64,000 nucleotides of DNA from Hyphomonadaceae bacterium UBA7672 (GCA_002483135.1 DLHI01000025.1:62001-126000); one strand, 5' to 3'. Positions 49,201-58,063 are shown, counted from the stretch's first letter. The notes: generated by a model not told the origin, from the sequence alone. A program made the numbers and translations.

Positions 49201-50160
49201 TCAGCCTGCCACGGCCTTCATCCGCGCAGCGGAAAGCGCCTGGCGGCTGGCGGCGGCATAACCCTCCCACGGGTCGCCCTTCATCTCCTTCAGACGCTTG
49301 TCCAGCGTCTTCATCGTGAACGCTCCCGCAGATTTCATCCGCTTCAGTTCTTCCCACGCGACCGGCGTCGCAATGGTGGCGCCATCGCGGCGGCGGGGAG
49401 AGTAGGGCGCAATGGCGGTGGAGCCGCGCTCATTGCGCAGGTAGTCGATGAAGATGCGACCCTTGCGCTTCTTCTTGGCCATGTTGGCCACATAACGCTC
49501 CGGCGCGCTCGCGGCCAGGCGGTTGGCAAGATCGTGCGAGAACATCTTCACTTCGTCCCACGAATTGCGCCGCGCAATCGGTGCAATCACGTGCACGCCC
49601 TTGCCGCCGGTCAGCATCGCAAAGCTTGCAAGGCCTAGCGACTCCAGCACATCGCGCACCTCGAACGCCGCCGCCCGCACCTCCGCAAAGCCCAACTCCT
49701 CGTCCGGGTCGAGATCAAACACGATGCGTTCGGGCTTTTCGATGTCGTCCGCGCGACAGCCCCAGACGTGCAGCTCCAGCGCCCCAATCTGCGCGGTCGA
49801 GACCAGCGCTTTCTTCGTGCGTACCACCAGATATTGACCGGTCGTCCCGTTCTTCTCGCGGATGCCCACCGTCTCGATGTCCTCAGGCGTCGATGGGTTG
49901 GCGTGTTTCTGGAAGAAGCACTCGCCTTCCGCCCCGTCGGGACAGCGCACGATGGACAGCGGCCGGTCTTTCAGATGGGGCAGGATCAGGTCGGCATGGT
50001 CGGCATAGTACCGCGCGAGAGCCAGCTTGGTGAGGCCCGTGCCCGCCCACAACACCTTGTCGGGCGACGTCAGCCTCACACCCATCGGTGCAACCCCATC
50101 CCCGCCACGGGATATTGCAGTCCGCTTCGTCGATCCCGTAGCGGATTTCGCCACCTTCAC
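49201..50160 (-). CDS. Stand-alone LigD-type DNA polymerase/primase (PolDom)
   Basis: A 319-residue protein equal to the polymerase domain of bacterial LigD (archaeo-eukaryotic primase superfamily): TSPDKVLWAGTGLTK near 31, metal-binding Asp149/Asp151 in FDLDPDEELG, GGKGVHVIAPI near 184 and FIDYLRNERGSTAIAPYSPR near 237. LigD polymerases fill in ends during non-homologous end joining with Ku. Here ligase and nuclease domains are absent, and no Ku gene is in the window. It starts at a GTG (50160 or 50154) 58 bases after pheT, in the same direction. Confidence 0.9.
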   Translation of the reverse strand: MKVAKSATGSTKRTAISRGGDGVAPMGVRLTSPDKVLWAGTGLTKLALARYYADHADLILPHLKDRPLSIVRCPDGAEGECFFQKHANPSTPEDIETVGIREKNGTTGQYLVVRTKKALVSTAQIGALELHVWGCRADDIEKPERIVFDLDPDEELGFAEVRAAAFEVRDVLESLGLASFAMLTGGKGVHVIAPIARRNSWDEVKMFSHDLANRLAASAPERYVANMAKKKRKGRIFIDYLRNERGSTAIAPYSPRRRDGATIATPVAWEELKRMKSAGAFTMKTLDKRLKEMKGDPWEGYAAASRQALSAARMKAVAG

Positions 50161-50218
50161 CTCCGCCGACGAACCGCAGCCGGTACGGCCGCCGCAAGTC
50201 GCACCAGGCGACCAGCGC

Positions 50219-52723
50219 CTAGCCCCGCAGCACCGCGCCCGTGCCCTTGGCGACAGACTTGATGATTGCCTGCGCCACCGCCTCGATCTGCTCGTCCGTC
50301 ATGGCCGCGCCGCGCGGTTGCAGCGTGACTTCCACCGCAACAGACTTCTTGCCCTCGCCAATGCTGGCGCCGCGATAGACGTCGAACACGCGCGCCGCCG
50401 TCACCAGCTTCGGATCGCCCTTCAGCGCCAGGCGCGCAATGTCGCCGGCCGGAACCTTCTCCTCGACCACGAACGCAAAATCACGCCGAACAGGCGTCTG
50501 GTCGGCCTTGTCCAGCACGGGCCGCGTCTTCGTCGCCTTGGCCTTGGGCAGCGGCAACGCATCCAGCGCCAGCTCGATCGCCAGCACGGGACCATCGACG
50601 CCCAGCTGCTTCAGGAACTGCGGATGCAGTTCCCCGAAGCTCGCCACGATCTGCTTCGGTCCCAGCCGCAGCGTCGCCGCCCGACCCGGATGCCAGAACG
50701 AACCTTCCGGCGCGCCGACCTGGAACTTGTCCGGGTTCTGGTCCAGCGCGATCAGCATCGCAAACAGATCGGCCTTCGCCGAGAAAGCGTTGTAGGGCGG
50801 AGGCGGGCCCTGCCAGTCGCGGCCCTTCGCGGCTTTCACCACGGCGGCCACATGCATGCGCTGGTCGTTCGGCTTGTCGCCCGGATAGACCGGACCCGCC
50901 TCGAACAGGCGCACATCGTCCGCGCCATGGTCGGCATTGCGCTGTGCGCCCTGCGCCAGGTTCGCCAGCATCGACGGCCGCATGTAATCGAGATCCGACG
51001 CAATCGGATTGTCGATGGTCAGTGCATCCTGCAGCTGGTTCGCCCCGCCGATCATCAGCGCCGCCGTCTCGTGATGCATGAAGCTCCACGTCACGGTTTC
51101 GAGGAAGCCGCGCCCCGCCAGAACCCGCCGCGCCACGCGCACCCGGTTCTGCATCGGCGTCACCACCACACGCACCGGCCCTTCCGGCGCAGGCAGCATC
51201 TCTTCGGGCAGCTTGTCATATCCCTCGATGCGGATCAGCTCCTCGACGATATCCGCCGAGCCTTCCACATCCGGCCGCCACGACGGAACCTTCGTGGCCC
51301 AGATCATCTGCTCGTCATGCTGCGCCTTCGGCGGCACGATCGGCTCGAAACCCAGCGCGCGCAGGATCTGCTCCATGCGCTTCGCCGGCATGTCGAGACC
51401 CGTCAGCCGCTTCATGTCGCGGGGCTTGAACGCCACGGGCTTCGGTCCCTCAGGAACCTTTCCCGCTACCACGACTTCCGATGCTTCCCCGCCGCAAACC
51501 TCAAGGATCAGCTTCGTCGCCAGCTCGATCCCGTCCAGGCACGAATGCGGGTCAATGCCGCGCTCGTTCCTGAAACGCGCATCCGAAATGATGCCCGTCG
51601 CGCGCCCCGTCCGCGCCGTGCGATTGGCGTCAAAGTAGGCGCTCTCGATGAACACATCGACGGTGTCGATGGAACAGCCCGTCGACTCGCCACCCATCAC
51701 GCCGCCAAGCCCGATGGCGCCGCTATCGTCCGCGATCACGCACATCTCGTTGAGGTTGGAATGCGTCTTCCCGTCCAGCCCGACGAACGAATCCTGCGCC
51801 GTGCCCAGCCGCGCGCGCACATCGCCCTTCAGTTTCGCAGCATCATAGACGTGCAGCGGCCGGCAACGGTCGAACGAGATGTAGTTCGTCACGTCCACCA
51901 GCATGTTCTTCGGATTGATGCCGATGGCCTTCAGCCGCTTCTGCATCCAGTCCGGCGACGGCTTGTTCTTCACGCCCCGGATCAGCCGCCCCGCAAACAC
52001 CGGGCACGCGCTCTCATCCTCAATGCGCACTTTCACCGGGCAGGGGAATGTCCCCTTCACCGGCTTCACCGGCTCAAGCTTGAACTTGCCCAACCCCTTC
52101 GCGCCAAGATCGCGCGCAATGCCCACAACGCCCAGCCAGTCCGGCCGGTTCGGCGTCACCTCGAAATCGATCACCGTGTCGAGCGCTAGCGCATCCGCGA
52201 CCGGCGAGCCAACCTTCAGATCATCCGGCAGCTCGATAATGCCGCCATCCGCAATCGCCTGCTCCTCGGAAATGCCAAGCGCCTCGGCGCGGAACTTCCA
52301 GTCGTCAAACCGTGCAATGCGCAGGCGGAACGGATCCTCATCCGTCTTCATCTCCCCGCCCGAACACAGCATGCCGTTCGAAACAACGCCGCGCACAGGC
52401 TTGGGCGCAAGCGTGATGCCCGACCCCGGAATGTAAGCGCCAATTGGCGCATATGCCGTCACCAGACCGGGACGCGCATTGAGACCGCCGCACACGATCT
52501 CCTTCATGCCGTCCACAGTCTCGACCTGGCAGACCTGCAGCTTGTCCGCATTCGGATGCTGCGCCGCCGAGATGATCCGGCAGACAGTGAACTGCTTCAG
52601 CGCCTCACGCGGATCATGCGCCTCCTCAACCTCGAGGCCGGCCTGCGTCATCGCCTCGAGAATCGCAGGCAACCCGGCGCTCGTATCGAGATAGTCCTTC
52701 AGCCAGGGGAGGGTGAATTTCAT
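50219..52723 (-). CDS. pheT: Phenylalanyl-tRNA synthetase beta subunit
   Basis: The 834-residue beta subunit starts MKFTLPWLKDYLDTSA and shows the expected domain order: tRNA-binding OB fold (about 39-150, AAQHPNADKLQVCQVETVDG), B3/B4 editing domain (about 210-390), B5 domain (about 400-480), a synthetase-like core and the C-terminal anticodon-binding FDX-ACB domain (PVRRDFAFVV onward). With PheS it charges tRNA-Phe. Its ATG overlaps the stop of a small lipoprotein gene by four bases, rather than following pheS directly. Confidence 0.97.
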   Translation of the reverse strand: MKFTLPWLKDYLDTSAGLPAILEAMTQAGLEVEEAHDPREALKQFTVCRIISAAQHPNADKLQVCQVETVDGMKEIVCGGLNARPGLVTAYAPIGAYIPGSGITLAPKPVRGVVSNGMLCSGGEMKTDEDPFRLRIARFDDWKFRAEALGISEEQAIADGGIIELPDDLKVGSPVADALALDTVIDFEVTPNRPDWLGVVGIARDLGAKGLGKFKLEPVKPVKGTFPCPVKVRIEDESACPVFAGRLIRGVKNKPSPDWMQKRLKAIGINPKNMLVDVTNYISFDRCRPLHVYDAAKLKGDVRARLGTAQDSFVGLDGKTHSNLNEMCVIADDSGAIGLGGVMGGESTGCSIDTVDVFIESAYFDANRTARTGRATGIISDARFRNERGIDPHSCLDGIELATKLILEVCGGEASEVVVAGKVPEGPKPVAFKPRDMKRLTGLDMPAKRMEQILRALGFEPIVPPKAQHDEQMIWATKVPSWRPDVEGSADIVEELIRIEGYDKLPEEMLPAPEGPVRVVVTPMQNRVRVARRVLAGRGFLETVTWSFMHHETAALMIGGANQLQDALTIDNPIASDLDYMRPSMLANLAQGAQRNADHGADDVRLFEAGPVYPGDKPNDQRMHVAAVVKAAKGRDWQGPPPPYNAFSAKADLFAMLIALDQNPDKFQVGAPEGSFWHPGRAATLRLGPKQIVASFGELHPQFLKQLGVDGPVLAIELALDALPLPKAKATKTRPVLDKADQTPVRRDFAFVVEEKVPAGDIARLALKGDPKLVTAARVFDVYRGASIGEGKKSVAVEVTLQPRGAAMTDEQIEAVAQAIIKSVAKGTGAVLRG

Positions 52724-53163
52724 TGGGCGGACTCTTTGCGCTTCACGATCGGAGTGTCCAGGTAGACGCCATAGACGGAGTTACAAATCTCAAGCTCGCC
52801 GCCATAGGAAATGTGCACGTAGCGGTCGCTTTCATAAAGTGGCTGCGCTTTGCGTGCTGCCGCGAAACAGCGGGCGTCTACACGAGCGGTCAATATCACT
52901 TGGCGTCCGTTCAGGTCGGCCGGAAGATCTTCATCCGTCAGCACGGTAACCTCGTTCGGGCCATCAACGATCGAGTTGTTCCGGTAGGCAGGATTGTAGT
53001 CGAAGCGCCCCTCAACGCGCACCCACTTGCCGTCCCAAGACGCAGGAGCCGCTTCAATTTCATTGAGCGTTGTGGCGACGGCGTGTGAAACTGGTTCATA
53101 TGTAGCGCACGCAGTCAGGGTCAGTGAAGCAGCCGCGCCTATCAATGCGCAGAGCTGTCTCAC
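52720..53163 (-). CDS. Small lipoprotein inserted between pheS and pheT
   Basis: The GTG at 53163 overlaps the pheS stop (GTGA), and the stop overlaps the pheT start (ATGA), so it is a coupled operon member. The 147-residue product has a lipoprotein signal (MRQLCALIGAAASLTLTAC) and a mature domain with WDGKWVRVEGRF near 43, RQVILTARVDARCF near 89 and YVHISYGGELEICNSVYG near 115, suggesting a small OB-like beta fold. No family was recognised. A lipoprotein gene between the two synthetase subunits is unusual. Confidence 0.8.
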   Translation of the reverse strand: MRQLCALIGAAASLTLTACATYEPVSHAVATTLNEIEAAPASWDGKWVRVEGRFDYNPAYRNNSIVDGPNEVTVLTDEDLPADLNGRQVILTARVDARCFAAARKAQPLYESDRYVHISYGGELEICNSVYGVYLDTPIVKRKESAQ

Positions 53164-54242
53164 GAAAGCCCCCCCGTCACAGTCGGCAGCAGCCACGGCT
53201 TGAAGCCGTAGTGTTTGATCCACTCAACATCGGCTTCGAAATACGGACGCAGATCGTTCATCCCGTATTTCAGCATCGCAAGTCGGTCGACGCCGAGGCC
53301 GAACGCGAAGCCCTGATAGACTTCCGGATCGATATTGCACGAGCGCAGAACGTTGGGATGCACCATCCCGCAGCCGAGAATCTCCAGCCAGTCATTGCCT
53401 TCGCCGACCTTGATCTCGCCACCCGAACGGTCGCAGCGGATATCCATCTCCGCGCTCGGTTCGGTGAACGGGAAGAAGTGCGGGCGGAAGCGCGATGTCG
53501 TGTTCGGAACCTCGAAGAAGCGCGAGAAGGCTTCGGTGAGGCACGCCTTCAGGTGGCCCATATGGACCTTGTCGTCGATCACCAGGCCTTCGATCTGGTG
53601 GAACATCGGCGTGTGCGTCGCGTCCCAGTCTTTTCGGTACACGCGCCCCGGCGCGATCACGCGGATCGGCGGCTTGTTCGCCAGCATCGCCCGCACCTGG
53701 ATCGGCGAGGTATGCGTGCGCAGAAGTTTCCGTGAGCCATCGGCCGCCGGCTTCATGAAGAACGTGTCGTGCATCTCCCGCGCCGGGTGGCCCGGCGGGA
53801 AGTTGAGCGCGGTGAAGTTGTGGAAGTCGTCCTCGATGTCCGGACCTTCAGCGACCGCAAAGCCCATGTCGGCGAAGATCGCCGCCAGCTCCTCGAACAC
53901 CTGCATCACCGGATGCAGCGCACCCACCGGCTCGTAGCGCGGCGGCAACGTCAGATCCTCGCGCTCGGCTTCAAGCCGCACATTCAGCGCAGCCAACTCA
54001 AGTTCGGCCTTGCGCGATGTGATCGCCGCCGTCAGACGGTCCTTGAGGCCGTTGAGGGCAGGGCCCACAACCTGCCGCTGCTCCGGGCTCATCCCGCCCA
54101 GCTCGCGCATCAGAAGCGAAACGCGCCCCTTCTTGCCAAGCTCGGCGACGCGGATCGCTTCAAGCGCTGCCTCATCAGAAGAGGAGGCGATCGCCGCAGC
54201 GGCGCTCGCCTCGATCTCTTGAACTTGTTGTTCGATAGCCAT
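53160..54242 (-). CDS. pheS: Phenylalanyl-tRNA synthetase alpha subunit
   Basis: From the ATG at 54242 the protein has 360 residues: an N-terminal coiled coil (MAIEQQVQEIEASAAAAI onward) and the class II catalytic core with ALNFPPGHPAREMHDTFF near 180, motif 2 RVIAPGRVYRKDWDATHTPMFHQIEGL near 225 and motif 3 GFAFGLGVDRLAMLKYG near 320. Charges tRNA-Phe together with PheT. A longer frame upstream reads into the rplT intergenic region and is not used. Confidence 0.97.
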   Translation of the reverse strand: MAIEQQVQEIEASAAAAIASSSDEAALEAIRVAELGKKGRVSLLMRELGGMSPEQRQVVGPALNGLKDRLTAAITSRKAELELAALNVRLEAEREDLTLPPRYEPVGALHPVMQVFEELAAIFADMGFAVAEGPDIEDDFHNFTALNFPPGHPAREMHDTFFMKPAADGSRKLLRTHTSPIQVRAMLANKPPIRVIAPGRVYRKDWDATHTPMFHQIEGLVIDDKVHMGHLKACLTEAFSRFFEVPNTTSRFRPHFFPFTEPSAEMDIRCDRSGGEIKVGEGNDWLEILGCGMVHPNVLRSCNIDPEVYQGFAFGLGVDRLAMLKYGMNDLRPYFEADVEWIKHYGFKPWLLPTVTGGLS

Positions 54243-54342
54243 GCTTGGTCTCGTGCGTGAGGTGCGCACGGGGCCATAGTCCGCCCCGCGCTTGCGGTCG
54301 GAACTAGCGGAGAAAGGCTTCGGAGATAAGTACTGGCAGCGA

Positions 54343-54708
54343 TTAAGCCGCCAGCGCCGCCCGGGCCTTCTCCACCAGGGCGTTAAACGCAGCCGGCTCG
54401 TGCATGGCGAGGTCGGCCATGACCTTGCGGTCAACGCCGAGACCAGCCTTGGTCAGGCCGTCGATGAAGCGCGAGTATGTCAGCTTGTCATCGACAAGAC
54501 GGACAGCCGCGTTGATGCGCTGGATCCAGAGCGAGCGGAAATTCCGCTTCTTCTGCTTCCGGCCTTTGTAGGCATTCACGCCGGCCTTGACGACGGCGGC
54601 CTGGGCGGTGCGGAAGGTATTCTTGCGACGGCCGTAAAAGCCTTTGGCGGCTTTGATGACCTTGCGGTGACGGGCGTGGGCCGGAACTCGGCCGCGTGCG
54701 CGGGGCAT
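54343..54708 (-). CDS. rplT: 50S ribosomal protein L20
   Basis: The 121-residue product matches L20 along its full length (KVIKAAKGFYGRRKNTFR, NFRSLWIQRINAAVR). L20 binds 23S rRNA early in large-subunit assembly and often represses its own operon. It follows rpmI by 45 bases; infC, normally just upstream, is about 4 kb away in this window. Confidence 0.98.
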   Translation of the reverse strand: MPRARGRVPAHARHRKVIKAAKGFYGRRKNTFRTAQAAVVKAGVNAYKGRKQKKRNFRSLWIQRINAAVRLVDDKLTYSRFIDGLTKAGLGVDRKVMADLAMHEPAAFNALVEKARAALAA

Positions 54709-54753
54709 AGGGAAACTCCGATTATCTGATCAGGGAAAACGCCGCGTAACGGC

Positions 54754-54960
54754 TTACTTGACGCCGTAGGGCAGGAACTTCTTCACGATGCGGGGGGTGT
54801 CAGACTCGGACACGACTTCCGTGCCGCGATTCTGGCGGATGTACTTCGCATTGTGGCTGATCAGTCGGTGGCGCTTGCCGGCGACGCCGTGCTTGAGCTT
54901 TCCCGACGCAGTTTGCGAGAACCGCTTCGCAGCGGCCTGCTTGGTCTTCATCTTCGGCAT
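54754..54960 (-). CDS. rpmI: 50S ribosomal protein L35
   Basis: From the ATG at 54960 (GGAG eight bases upstream) it encodes 68 residues beginning MPKMKTKQAAAKRFSQTASG and ending in the typical RIVKKFLPYGVK. L35 is a late large-subunit component. The 299 bases between it and the divergent GlsB-like gene hold both promoters and no gene. Confidence 0.97.
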   Translation of the reverse strand: MPKMKTKQAAAKRFSQTASGKLKHGVAGKRHRLISHNAKYIRQNRGTEVVSESDTPRIVKKFLPYGVK

Positions 54961-55127
54961 TTTCATCTCCTGTTGGCGACAGTCCGGCCCGAAAATTCCG
55001 TTAGGAATCAACGGCGCGACGCCTGAAATAAGTCCCGGGAGGCATGCCATTAGCCCGTCCGGTCCTGTGGAAGGCGGGGTTTATACGCGGGAAGCGCGGA
55101 AAAGCAAGGCGCTAGCAAGGCCAATAT

Positions 55128-55152
55128 GGAACCGACGCCAAGGCCATACATT
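55128..55152 (+). promoter_or_regulatory. EcfG-like stress promoter candidate
   Basis: GGAAC (55128-55132) and CATT (55149-55152) are 16 bases apart. EcfG-type general-stress promoters of alphaproteobacteria use GGAAC-N16/17-CGTT, so one base differs. It lies about 108 bases upstream of the GlsB/YeaQ-like gene, a family often stress-induced. Confidence 0.35.
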
Positions 55153-55259
55153 GATACCGGGGACCGGCATAATGCCGTGGGACCAGGGGAGTGCCAAAGG
55201 GCCGGACCCGGTCAGATTACTCCCACACCGGGGCGAACCGCCCGAGGGAGAGAAACATC

Positions 55260-55523
55260 ATGTCCACTGAAAGCATCATCATCGCGCTGATCATTGGCGG
55301 TATCGGCGGCTGGCTGGCCGGACTCATCGTCAAGGGCGCCGGCTTCGGAATCATCGGCAACATCGTCATCGGAATTCTCGGCGCGCTGTTGTCGTCCTGG
55401 CTGCTGCCGCAGCTTGGCCTCGGCTTCTCGGTCGGCAATGCGCTGGTCACCAGCATCCTCTACGCCATGGTCGGCGCAATCATCGTGCTGGTCCTGCTCT
55501 CGCTGATCCGTCGAGCAGCCTAA
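55260..55523 (+). CDS. GlsB/YeaQ/YmgE family small membrane protein
   Basis: The ATG at 55260 follows GAGGGAGAG and gives 87 residues with three Gly-rich membrane helices (IIIALIIGGIGGWLAGLIVKG, GIIGNIVIGILGALLSSWLLP, LYAMVGAIIVLVLLSLI). This is the transglycosylase-associated (GlsB/YeaQ/YmgE) family; a role in envelope stress is usual but the activity is unproven. Its stop overlaps the stop of the convergent glycosyltransferase gene. It interrupts the usual infC-rpmI-rplT order. Confidence 0.9.
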   Translation: MSTESIIIALIIGGIGGWLAGLIVKGAGFGIIGNIVIGILGALLSSWLLPQLGLGFSVGNALVTSILYAMVGAIIVLVLLSLIRRAA

Positions 55524-56629
55524 CGCTTCTTCGCCACACCTAGCAGCAGATCCTGCAATCGCGCCGACTGGCGCTCGAGGTTGAAATCCTTGAGCGCCAG
55601 TTCGCGCCCCTTGTCCCCCATGGCGCACGTCGCCGCGACATCGCCCGTCATGTGCGCCAGTCGCTCGCCCAGCGCCGCATGATCGCCCTCGGCAACCAGC
55701 CAGCCGGTCTCGCCATCCCGCACGCATTCGGGAATGCCCGCATGCCGCGTCGCCGCGATGGCGCAGCCCGATAGCATCGCCTCGACGCAAACGGTCGGCA
55801 GCCCCTCGGCATCTCCCGTCGATGCGCGCCGCGATGGCACGCAGACGATCATCGCCTCGGCATACTCGCGCGGCATGTCCGCAGGCTGCACCCAGCCCGG
55901 CAGCTCCACATCCATCCCCGCCGCTTTCAGTCGCGCCTCCAATTGCGGCTTGAGATCGCCATCGCCCACCAGCCGCACGCGCCAACCGCCAAGCTTCTCG
56001 CGCACTGCGATCAGCGCGGAGACCAGCGTATCGACGCCTTTCTTCTCCACCCACCGCCCGGCAAACAGGATCAGCTTCTGCTTCTCGCCTGGAACGAATC
56101 GCGAAGCATCCGCGCCGTTATAGTTCACCACCATCTTTTCCGGCGGGCATCCCGCCGCTGCAAGCTCGCCCTTGATGAACTCCGACACCGGCAGGATCAG
56201 CGCCGCCTCGCGCCACAGGTCCGCGCGCCTCCGATTGTAGATACGCAGTGCGCTGTTGCGCGTGTTGGCCGTCTTGGTCGCGTCTCCGCCATGATACGTC
56301 ACCACCAGCGGCAACCCCATCTCCCGCGCCAGCGGCAGCGCATACGCCGCCGATTTCCCGAAATGCGCATGGATCAGAACCGGCCGCTCTTCCTCGAGCC
56401 TCGCCTTCAGCCGCGCCGACACCACGCCAAGCTGCTTGAACCCCGTCTCGCTCAGCGGGCCATACAGTTTGTTGAGCGCAATCGCTTTGACGCCCGCTGG
56501 CGGCTGCTCACGCAGCTCGCTGCCGATGAACACCGGCTGCAGCTGGTCGAATGATTTGTACGAATTGAGGATGAACCCCTCTGACCGCGCAAACATCTTG
56601 TCCGCAAACACGAGGAACTGCCGCTTCAC
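55520..56629 (-). CDS. Glycosyltransferase family 4-type protein
   Basis: About 369 residues with a GT-B fold: an N-terminal domain containing LVVTYHGGDATKT near 107 and a C-terminal GT1 domain with LILFAGRWVEKKGVDTLV near 190, ELPGWVQP near 250 and CVPSRRASTGDAEGLPTVCVEAMLSG near 269, the nucleotide-sugar-binding E-x7-E region. It transfers a sugar, probably to a surface glycan or lipid. GTG at 56629 is chosen, with GGGGG seven bases upstream. It precedes the I78 cluster in reverse order. Confidence 0.86.
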   Translation of the reverse strand: MKRQFLVFADKMFARSEGFILNSYKSFDQLQPVFIGSELREQPPAGVKAIALNKLYGPLSETGFKQLGVVSARLKARLEEERPVLIHAHFGKSAAYALPLAREMGLPLVVTYHGGDATKTANTRNSALRIYNRRRADLWREAALILPVSEFIKGELAAAGCPPEKMVVNYNGADASRFVPGEKQKLILFAGRWVEKKGVDTLVSALIAVREKLGGWRVRLVGDGDLKPQLEARLKAAGMDVELPGWVQPADMPREYAEAMIVCVPSRRASTGDAEGLPTVCVEAMLSGCAIAATRHAGIPECVRDGETGWLVAEGDHAALGERLAHMTGDVAATCAMGDKGRELALKDFNLERQSARLQDLLLGVAKKR

Positions 56630-56707
56630 GTGCGATCCCCCCTGCTGGCGCCATCGTTGGGGGCGTAGCTCTATCCTAGTCAATCAAGGTCGGCAAAGGG
56701 GGAGGCG

Positions 56708-57007
56708 CTAGTAACACCGCAGGGCGTAGATCACCCCATTCTTGTCGATCATCACGTTCAGCCTGTCGCGCCGCAGGTCCATCGTCGCCATCGTGTCCGG
56801 CCGCAGGTGGCGCACGCCTGGCCCCTCGGGCGGCACGTCGGGCGACGTCGCCGGTTCGCCGATCAGGTCCATATGCGCCCGCGCCTCGCACAGGTCCTCC
56901 ATAGGCGATGGCAAGACGGGGCCATTGTCCGGAATCTCGGGCGCAACCGGCGCCGTTGCGCATGCGGCCGCAGCCAGCATCATCGCGACAAGCCCGGCCC
57001 GCATCAT
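56708..57007 (-). CDS. I78-family peptidase inhibitor lipoprotein (fourth of four)
   Basis: A 99-residue protein with a lipoprotein signal (LAAAAC) and the I78 (Aspergillus elastase inhibitor-like) core: a single Cys before the first helix (DLCEARAHMDLIGEP), VRHLRPDTMATMDLRRDRLNVMIDKNGVIYALRC. Such proteins inhibit serine proteases or bind them. It overlaps the next upstream paralogue by four bases. Target protease unknown. Confidence 0.82.
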   Translation of the reverse strand: MMRAGLVAMMLAAAACATAPVAPEIPDNGPVLPSPMEDLCEARAHMDLIGEPATSPDVPPEGPGVRHLRPDTMATMDLRRDRLNVMIDKNGVIYALRCY

Positions 57008-57309
57008 CCGCAGTTGATCCTTTCGATCACGTCCGCGCTGGTCACATAGATGTTCAGCCGCTCGATGCGATAGTCCTCGGTCACCGCATCGCCCGGCCGT
57101 ATGTGGCGCACGCGGGGCGATGCCGCCGGCACGGACGGATCACTGAGTGGCAGTCCGATCAGGCGCGCATTCGCCTGCGCCCCGCACGCATCCGTCCCGT
57201 CAGGCGCGCCGCTCACGGCGCCCGGCGGCGGCTCAATCAGCGACGCCGCGTCCTGCGCGCACCCCGCCGCAAGGCAGAGCGTGAGAAGACCGAAAGCGCC
57301 GCGCCTCAT
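57004..57309 (-). CDS. I78-family peptidase inhibitor lipoprotein (third of four)
   Basis: A 101-residue lipoprotein (signal LCLAAGC) with the I78 core: DACGAQANARLIGLPL, VRHIRPGDAVTEDYRIERLNIYVTSADVIERINC. The ATG at 57309 overlaps the stop of the upstream paralogue (ATGA); an in-frame TTG lies six bases earlier. Its own stop overlaps the downstream paralogue the same way. It is the most diverged copy in the loop region. Confidence 0.82.
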   Translation of the reverse strand: MRRGAFGLLTLCLAAGCAQDAASLIEPPPGAVSGAPDGTDACGAQANARLIGLPLSDPSVPAASPRVRHIRPGDAVTEDYRIERLNIYVTSADVIERINCG

Positions 57310-57608
57310 CCGCAAGTGATCCGCTGGATCACGCCCTGCGCATCCGCCTCGATATTCATGCGCTGCGCGATGTAGTCCATCGTCACCTGCGTGCCCGGCT
57401 TGATATGGCGGTTAAGGCGGCTCTGGCCCGGCACGCCCGGCCCGTCGATCGGTTTGCCGATCAGCTCGGCAAACATGCTGGAACCGCACGTATCATTGGC
57501 CGCTGAAGGCAGCGCCGGATTTTCCGGCTCCGCTGGAGCCGGCGTCGGCGCTGCAGCGCACGCCGCAGCCAGGATCAGCCCGCACGTCATCGCTGCTGCG
57601 CGCATCAT
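57306..57608 (-). CDS. I78-family peptidase inhibitor lipoprotein (second of four)
   Basis: A 100-residue lipoprotein (signal GLILAAAC) with the I78 core: DTCGSSMFAELIGKPI, NRHIKPGTQVTMDYIAQRMNIEADAQGVIQRITC. Two Cys bracket the domain and may form a disulfide in the periplasm. Overlaps the next gene by four bases, so the last three inhibitor genes are translationally coupled. Confidence 0.84.
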   Translation of the reverse strand: MMRAAAMTCGLILAAACAAAPTPAPAEPENPALPSAANDTCGSSMFAELIGKPIDGPGVPGQSRLNRHIKPGTQVTMDYIAQRMNIEADAQGVIQRITCG

Positions 57609-57643
57609 GCCGCCATGCTCCGCCAGGAAATGGTCTGCACCGG

Positions 57644-57997
57644 TCAGGTGCAGCGGAAGCCCGTGATCACACCGTTCGCATCGATGTCGATGTTCAGGCG
57701 GTCAGGCCGGAAATCCATCGTGACCTGCGTGTCCGGACGGATATGGCGCACCTGCGGCCCCTCGGGCGGCACGCCGGCATCGGTCGCCGGCTTGCCGATC
57801 AGGGCGGCGTACTGCGCCATGCCGCACGTGTCGGTCACGGCGGGATCGGCGCCCACAACGGGCGGCGCCGGCGCGGGATTGGTTTCCGGCGCGGTGCTGG
57901 CGGACGTGTCCGGACCCGGCGTGGCGGTGTCGGACGGGGAAGGGGTGCACGCCATCAGCGCGATCCCGGCGATGCAGGTCATGAGAATGTTTTTCAT
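57644..57997 (-). CDS. I78-family peptidase inhibitor lipoprotein (first of four)
   Basis: A 117-residue lipoprotein (signal GIALMAC) with a Pro/Thr linker (about 18-50) and the I78 core: DTCGMAQYAALIGKPA, VRHIRPDTQVTMDFRPDRLNIDIDANGVITGFRC. It is the first of four tandem paralogues and lies 35 bases before the second. The closest in motif spelling to the family consensus. Confidence 0.85.
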   Translation of the reverse strand: MKNILMTCIAGIALMACTPSPSDTATPGPDTSASTAPETNPAPAPPVVGADPAVTDTCGMAQYAALIGKPATDAGVPPEGPQVRHIRPDTQVTMDFRPDRLNIDIDANGVITGFRCT

Positions 57998-58063
57998 GAT
58001 GAGGAGAGTAGTCCGTTCGTTGCGGCCTTCAAGTGAACCGTCAGTTAGGCGCGTCCGCCAGCC

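Noticed and set aside
50027..52189. 720-codon open frame on the plus strand
   Set aside because: It is antisense to pheT, lacks any family motif, and has the Arg/His-rich composition typical of shadow frames in high-GC DNA.
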